NCBI GenBank assembly: GCA_002383405.1
Contig: DFYS01000082.1
Location: 869-20,186, forward strand
DNA length: 19,318 nt
From: Moorella sp. UBA4076
Lineage (GTDB): Bacteria; Bacillota; DSM-521; Neomoorellales; Neomoorellaceae
Direction of reading: 5' to 3'
Position numbers and translations under genes: made by a program. The first letter of the stretch is position 1. Each line of letters begins with the position of its first letter. Positions 14,757 through 19,318 of this stretch are shown here, piece after piece. The notes beneath the pieces were generated by a model that worked only from the letters and a program-made list of their open reading frames with translations, searched no databases and was not told the origin of the DNA.

Positions 14757-17187
14757 TTTTACCTCGCCGGACCTTCAGTTTGTCGCCCAAGGAATTAAAG
14801 AGGTCCAACCATGCCCGCGCCTCTTCATTATCCTGCCGCGCTTTCTCCCGGTATTTGGGATAAACTGCCTGCAACAACTGGTAATAAACGTTTTGTATCT
14901 TCCAGAGGTTGACTTCAAAGGGCAGAGAACGCACCAGACCGATTACACCATCCAGATGGCCGATCAGGGTGCGGTCGTCAGGGTGATTGAGCAGTCCGGC
15001 CACCATTTCTTTGAGGCTCTGTTCCAGGACATAGGCCAGGCCTTCGCCGTCGAGGGGGACATTGGCCATTTCCGCTTCATTCAGAAGGGCTTTAATGTGT
15101 TCGAGGTCGAGGCTCGGCGCCGTAAAGGCCTGGCGGAGGCTGGTATTGAGGAGGAATTCGGCGGCAGTTTGCAGCGCCCGCGGCTGGGGGGTGTTGAGAT
15201 CCTTCAAGAAACGCATTAGCGGCGCATGACGGTCGTAAATGTGCCGGTAATCCTCCGCCGCTTCCGCCAGGGTGGATTCCAGGATAATATCGAGGATCAT
15301 CCGCTGTTTATCCCGAAAGAGCTGCTTCAAGGAATAAGTGGCCCCCTCAAAGTGCTGGTCGAGGAGCCTGATGACTTCGCCGAAATCGGCGCGGTCAAAG
15401 GCAGCAGTTAAATCGTCCACCATTTTTTGGTAGACCTCGTCATTTTCGTAAGCCCGGACGCCGCCATTGATATTATGGTTACCCAGGGTAATAGCACCAT
15501 AATTGATCTTCGCCGCCTCCTGGGTGATCTGGGAAGTGACCGTAGCCTGGCCTGTTACCAACCGGGCGGTTCCCGCCTGCCGGTTCTGGTGATCCTGGCG
15601 GCAGACGTCGTAGCAGAAGATGCGGGAATGCTGATCATAGGTTTCGTACAGGGAACACAGCGCATAATGAGCCCCCACTTTGAGCAAATCGACCATCGCC
15701 GGCTTGACGAATTCTTCATAGATATGGGCGCCGTCGCGATGCTCCGGGATATTGCTTTTGGCTCTGGCCATCATCTCCAGAAAATGGGGCTCCGGCGAGT
15801 CGTTAAATAAATCCCCCGCCAGTTGAATAACTCTGCCGGCGTATTTGATAACCTGCACCGTTTCAATCCCCGACAGCTCATCAAAAAACCAGCCGCAACT
15901 GGTGAACATTAACATGGCGTGGCGCTGCAACTCCAGCAGCTTCAGCACGGTGATTTTTTCTTGCTGGTTTAAGATGCGGGTAGCATGCTGCCCCAGGAAG
16001 CGGTCGAAGTTGGCGGGTGTCCGGTCATTAATGACAGCGATATAGTCGTTGCGGGCGGCCCAGGGATCTTTGAGAAACTGGCGCGCCTGGCCTTCATAGC
16101 GCGGTGCCAGGGTGTTCCGCAGCCAGTTAAGGGCATCGCGCAGCGGCGCCCGCCAGGCCTGGTTCCATCCCTGGTGCATACCCGTGTTGCAGCCACAGTT
16201 GGTCCGCCATCTTTCGATGCCATGGGCGCAGCTCCAGGAACTGTTTTCATTAATCTCCACCGCATGGGTGGGCGGGTGTTGTTCCAGGTATTCACCGTAG
16301 TTGGTCAGGCGGGCCAGTTTGTTGGTCTCGATATAGTCCAGGGCGTAAGCCAGAGCCATATCCCCATGGCGGTGGTGATGGCCGTAGGTCTCGCCGTCGG
16401 TGGCAATATTAACGATCTGGGGCGCGGGGCGTTCTTCATTGAAGATACTCAGGAGACGCCTGGCCAGGCGTTCACCGTTGTTGAGCAGTTTCTCGAAGGC
16501 TACAGCGCGGGCAACTTCACCATTATAAAAGAAGACATCAATCGTCCGGTCCGAATCGGGCAGATGGACGCGATAGGGTATGGTCGTATCGATACCGCCA
16601 TGTACCTCCTGCCAGTTATCGCTGTCCAGGGAACGGACGCGGCGCGCCTGCCAGTAGGCCAGGATGGTGAAGCGGATACCCTGTTCTGCCATGATGGCCA
16701 GGGTTTCCAGATCAACGGCGGTCTCCGGCAGCCACATTCCTTCCGGCCGCCGGCCGAAGTGACGCTCAAAATCGCTGATTCCCCAGCGCACCTGGGTATA
16801 TTTATCGCGGGTGTTGGCCAGGGGCATGATCATATGGTTGTAAGCCTGGGCCAGGGCGGAACCGTGGCCGGAGAAGCGCTTTTGACTTTCGCGGTCGGCC
16901 GCTATTATCGCCTGGTAGACATCCGCGGCATTGGTCTCCAGCCAGGAAAGCAGCGTCGGACCAAAATTGAAACTGATTTTGCTGTAGTTGTTGACGATTT
17001 TTTTGATCCAACCGTCACCGGTAAGGATGCGTGAGGCGGTATTGGGCTCGTAGCATTCCGCCGTGATGCGGGCATCCCAGTCATGGTAGGGATAAGCCGA
17101 GTCCTGGAGTTCAATATCCTCCAGCCAGGGATTTTCCCGCGGCGGCTGGTAAAAGTGGCCGTGGATGCAGATATAGCGGTCCATCAT
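14749..17187 (-). CDS. GH57 alpha-glucan-active enzyme with DUF3536 C-terminal domain
   Basis: This 812-residue cytoplasmic protein has GH57 conserved regions near its N-terminus: HGHFYQPPRENPW (9-21), GHGSALAQAYNHMIMPLA (107-124), GMWLPETAVD with the expected nucleophile E155, and NIATDGETYGHHH with the expected acid D264. GH57 enzymes are retaining alpha-glucan hydrolases, branching enzymes or transferases. The long C-terminal half matches the DUF3536 type found with them, whose activity I do not know. The start ATG 17187 shares its A with the TreZ stop (TAATG), and the stop overlaps treY. It occupies the slot where a GH13 debranching enzyme TreX is often found, so a role in releasing linear maltodextrin for TreY is a reasonable inference. 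The exact reaction is unproven. Confidence 0.88.
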   Translation of the reverse strand: MMDRYICIHGHFYQPPRENPWLEDIELQDSAYPYHDWDARITAECYEPNTASRILTGDGWIKKIVNNYSKISFNFGPTLLSWLETNAADVYQAIIAADRESQKRFSGHGSALAQAYNHMIMPLANTRDKYTQVRWGISDFERHFGRRPEGMWLPETAVDLETLAIMAEQGIRFTILAYWQARRVRSLDSDNWQEVHGGIDTTIPYRVHLPDSDRTIDVFFYNGEVARAVAFEKLLNNGERLARRLLSIFNEERPAPQIVNIATDGETYGHHHRHGDMALAYALDYIETNKLARLTNYGEYLEQHPPTHAVEINENSSWSCAHGIERWRTNCGCNTGMHQGWNQAWRAPLRDALNWLRNTLAPRYEGQARQFLKDPWAARNDYIAVINDRTPANFDRFLGQHATRILNQQEKITVLKLLELQRHAMLMFTSCGWFFDELSGIETVQVIKYAGRVIQLAGDLFNDSPEPHFLEMMARAKSNIPEHRDGAHIYEEFVKPAMVDLLKVGAHYALCSLYETYDQHSRIFCYDVCRQDHQNRQAGTARLVTGQATVTSQITQEAAKINYGAITLGNHNINGGVRAYENDEVYQKMVDDLTAAFDRADFGEVIRLLDQHFEGATYSLKQLFRDKQRMILDIILESTLAEAAEDYRHIYDRHAPLMRFLKDLNTPQPRALQTAAEFLLNTSLRQAFTAPSLDLEHIKALLNEAEMANVPLDGEGLAYVLEQSLKEMVAGLLNHPDDRTLIGHLDGVIGLVRSLPFEVNLWKIQNVYYQLLQAVYPKYREKARQDNEEARAWLDLFNSLGDKLKVRRGKNG

Positions 17188-19040
17188 TAAAGCTGGTCCT
17201 CCCTTATGCGTTCAAATAGCAGGCACGCTGCCGGGGATAGAGGTATCGCGACTTCTCCCGGAGACTCAATTATCTCAGGCACTTTACTCCCGCTGCCCAG
17301 CCAGCGTTCTGTCGCGCTGTCCAGGCGTTTACGCCAGCGTCCTGCCGCCAGGGGCAGGGTGGGATTGGCAGGGGCATCGTTGAAGGAAAAGAGGCAGCTC
17401 ACCTCATGCTCATTGCTCCAGCGCCGCACAAAAAGCAGCAGATTCTCTGCGTCGGCATTAACCTCGATATTATCCAGGCTTAGCTCCGCCAGCGCTGGCA
17501 GTTCCCGGCGCAACTGGATCAGTTGCCGGTAGAAGTCGTAAAGTACCTGGTGCCGCCCCTGCCGGCGCAATTCATGGTTGAGACGGGAACGCCGGAAGGC
17601 AGCTTCATCCTGGGGGTCGGACACTTCGCCTTCCCCTTTGTGGCCGGCAAATTCTTGCCGCCGCCCCCGGCGGACCGTTGCGACCAGCTGGGGATCAGAA
17701 TGGCTGGTAAAATATAAAAAGGGGGCTGTTTCCCCGTACTCTTCCCCCATGAACAGCAGCGGCAGGAAGGGGGAAAGGAGCATCACAGCGGCAGCCAGTT
17801 TGAGCTTGCTAAAAGAAACCAAAACACTTAACCGCTCACCGCAGGCACGGTTACCTGCCTGGTCGTGATTCTGGGTAAAGACCACCAACTGGTTGCCCCG
17901 GCAGCGAAGCGGTCTTCTCCCATGCCGCCGCTGCCGGTAAACAGAATATTGACCGGTGTAAACATAGCCCTGCCGGAAAGCCTGCACCAGGTGGGCGAGG
18001 CTGCCGAAGTCACGATAATAGCCGTCTCTTTCACCTGTCAGCAGGGAGTGCAGGGCGTGATGAAAGTCGTCATTCCATTGAGCGTCAAAGCCGTAGCCGG
18101 CCAATTCGCGTGATCGGATTATCCGGGGGTCGTTCAAATTGCTCTCGGCAATGAGGTATAGCCGGCGCCCCGACCTGGCGGCTTCCAGCTTTACGGCTGC
18201 AGCCAGTTCCTCCAGAAAAGGCAGGGCTGATTTATCCGTAATGGCATGGATGGCGTCTAAACGCAGACCATCCAGGTGAAACGCGGTCAGCCAGTAAAGG
18301 GCGTTGGCGATGAAAAAACGGCGTACTTCATCGCTGCCGGGGCCATCAAAATTGACGGCCTGTCCCCATAGGGTACGGTAACGATTGGTGAAATAGGGCC
18401 CGTAATGGGCCAGGTAGTTTCCCTCCGGCCCCAGGTGGTTGTAAACCACATCGAGAAATACGGCGAGCCCGCGCCGGTGGCAGGCGTCCACCAGCCGTCG
18501 CAGTGCTTGCGGGCCACCGTAAGAATTTTGGACGGCAAAGGGAAAAACGCCGTCATATCCCCAGTTGCGGTTTCCCGGAAACTGGGCCACGGGCATTAGT
18601 TCAATGGCGGTAATTCCCAGGGTGTGCAGGTCATCCAGGTGATCGATGATGGCATCAAAAGTTCCCTCCGGGGTGAAGGTGCCGACGTGAAGCTCATAGA
18701 AGATAAGCCCATCCCGGTCTACGCCGGACCAGGAGCGATCCGACCAGACAAAAGTGCTGGTGTCGACAACCTGCGAAGGCCCGTGAACGCCCCGGGGCTG
18801 GCAGCGGGAAGCAGGATCAGGTAACTTCTGCCCGTCCAGGAGGTAGTAGTAGAGACTACCAGGCTCCACTCCCGTTACCTCACCCTGATAGTAGCCTCGC
18901 TCTTCCCGGGTCAGGGGTCGCAGGCAGTGTTGAGGTGTTACGATCTGGACGGCGGCACTTTCCGCCCGCGGTGCCCAGAGGCGAAAGCAGCAGCGGCCGT
19001 TGCCCATGTAAGTGGCCCCCGGGCTGATGCTGCCGGTCAC
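17187..19040 (-). CDS. treZ: Malto-oligosyltrehalose trehalohydrolase TreZ (GH13_10)
   Basis: TreZ cleaves maltooligosyl-trehalose to release free trehalose. The 617-residue protein opens with an N-terminal beta-sandwich (CBM48-like; CCFRLWAPRAESAAV). The GH13 barrel follows, with VFLDVVYNH, GLRLDAIHAI (nucleophile D262), YLIAESNLNDPR (acid/base E299) and VFTQNHDQAGNR (H392, D393). The block ELHVGTFTPEGTF is typical of TreZ. The frame reaches GTG 19052, but that codon lies inside the ribosome site AAAGGGAGG (19060-19052). GTG 19040, 11 nt further on, gives MTGSISPGATYMGNGR and is preferred. It is the first gene of the operon; its stop forms TAATG with the GH57 start. Confidence 0.94.
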   Translation of the reverse strand: MTGSISPGATYMGNGRCCFRLWAPRAESAAVQIVTPQHCLRPLTREERGYYQGEVTGVEPGSLYYYLLDGQKLPDPASRCQPRGVHGPSQVVDTSTFVWSDRSWSGVDRDGLIFYELHVGTFTPEGTFDAIIDHLDDLHTLGITAIELMPVAQFPGNRNWGYDGVFPFAVQNSYGGPQALRRLVDACHRRGLAVFLDVVYNHLGPEGNYLAHYGPYFTNRYRTLWGQAVNFDGPGSDEVRRFFIANALYWLTAFHLDGLRLDAIHAITDKSALPFLEELAAAVKLEAARSGRRLYLIAESNLNDPRIIRSRELAGYGFDAQWNDDFHHALHSLLTGERDGYYRDFGSLAHLVQAFRQGYVYTGQYSVYRQRRHGRRPLRCRGNQLVVFTQNHDQAGNRACGERLSVLVSFSKLKLAAAVMLLSPFLPLLFMGEEYGETAPFLYFTSHSDPQLVATVRRGRRQEFAGHKGEGEVSDPQDEAAFRRSRLNHELRRQGRHQVLYDFYRQLIQLRRELPALAELSLDNIEVNADAENLLLFVRRWSNEHEVSCLFSFNDAPANPTLPLAAGRWRKRLDSATERWLGSGSKVPEIIESPGEVAIPLSPAACLLFERIREDQL

Positions 19041-19095
19041 AGGGTTTTCCACCTCCCTTTACCAATACAGGCTACAGGGGGTATTCTTCCCCGTC

Positions 19096-19130
19096 AGGTA
19101 AAAGTCCATGAGCATTTTACCTTTTTACCT
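19096..19130. promoter_or_regulatory. Operator-like repeat upstream of treZ
   Basis: AGGTAAAA (19096-19103) is the perfect reverse complement of TTTTACCT (19115-19122), with an 11-nt spacer. A second TTTTACCT follows in tandem (19123-19130). Three exact 8-bp half-sites within 35 bp, about 45-90 nt upstream of the treZ start, resemble a repressor operator such as those of LacI- or GntR-type sugar regulators. No regulator gene is in the window. An RNA hairpin in the leader is an alternative. Confidence 0.5.
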
Positions 19131-19271
19131 AACCCGGCATAGCCTTCAACCAAAATCCTGCCGCGCTATTTTTTTTCACTTTGCGAAGATGTCCGGACTT
19201 AAGGGACTAAAAGGGGAGCCTGACCGGGATTGGTGTCTCCAGCGGGTGGAAGTCTTGCCCCTAACTATGCT

Positions 19272-19287
19272 GGAAAATTCTTGCCTT
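19272..19287. repeat. 16-bp direct repeat, copy upstream of the tre operon
   Basis: GGAAAATTCTTGCCTT is identical to 10520-10535 and in the same orientation, 8.75 kb away. Allowing one mismatch, the match extends to GAT here versus AAT there. It lies about 230 nt upstream of the treZ start. Confidence 0.6.
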
Positions 19288-19318
19288 GATACCTATCCGC
19301 ATGGTAATATAGAAATGG

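Larger units (their letters stand above)
19053..19318. other. Leader and control region upstream of treZ
   Basis: I see no gene in these 266 bases. They contain the treZ ribosome site, the AGGTAAAA/TTTTACCT repeats (19096-19130), a T8 run near 19169-19177 and the second copy of the 16-bp repeat. A -35-like TTGAAG followed 16 nt later by TAAAAA on the minus strand (around 19154-19127) could be a promoter partly covered by the repeats, but the match is weak. Confidence 0.4.

Noticed and set aside
15985..17034. A 349-codon open frame on the plus strand opposite the GH57 gene, and similar long frames opposite pilT (1361-1984) and treT.
   Set aside because: They lie wholly within strongly supported genes on the other strand, have no recognisable domains, and are expected from GC-rich codon use.
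1..19318. CRISPR array, tRNA, rRNA or phage structural genes.
   Set aside because: No regularly spaced repeats, cloverleaf-like sequence, rRNA-like stretch or phage gene motif was seen by eye on either strand.

Overview
The window looks like chromosome from a thermophilic Bacillota of the Moorella type. This is an inference from moderately high GC, strong GGAGG-type ribosome sites with GTG/TTG starts, a pilB-pilT-pilC order and a c-di-GMP riboswitch. No rRNA, tRNA or CRISPR array was seen, so the taxonomy rests on gene content and style only.

Layout. (1) Bases 1-3523, plus strand: a type IV pilus assembly block, pilB (5' end outside the window), pilT and pilC. A c-di-GMP-I (GEMM-I) riboswitch with an overlapping intrinsic terminator lies between pilT and pilC. 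(2) Bases 3524-10318, plus strand: a patchwork accessory region where the pilin genes would be expected. It holds a subtype-III amidohydrolase (MTA/SAH or nucleoside deaminase-like) and a BMP-family nucleoside-binding lipoprotein, then a transposase C-terminal remnant. Next come an unrecognised protein and a frameshifted PD-(D/E)XK nuclease-like gene, then a stranded prepilin N-terminus. The region ends with a DUF4365 nuclease-like protein, a 587-bp deletion derivative of an IS256-type element with both terminal inverted repeats, and a Dam/DpnM-type adenine methyltransferase. (3) Bases 10534-19040, minus strand: a tightly coupled operon treZ - GH57/DUF3536 - treY - treT-like glycosyltransferase, with an operator-like repeat upstream and a 16-bp direct repeat on both sides.

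How it works together. PilB, PilT and PilC supply the extension motor, retraction motor and inner-membrane platform of a pilus, and the riboswitch would tie platform expression to c-di-GMP. The major pilin appears to have been lost or displaced: its ribosome site may survive after pilC, and its signal sequence lies about 4.6 kb away behind the cargo. The amidohydrolase and BMP protein together suggest purine nucleoside capture and deamination. The nuclease-like proteins and the methyltransferase look like a decayed or composite defence island. The tre operon encodes two routes to trehalose: TreY/TreZ from alpha-glucan ends, and TreT from a sugar nucleotide plus glucose. A GH57 enzyme sits where a TreX debranching enzyme is often found.

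Most interesting points: the riboswitch inside the pil operon, the stranded pilin signal sequence, the unknown protein plus split nuclease pair, the small non-autonomous IS256-like element, and the GH57 enzyme in the trehalose operon.
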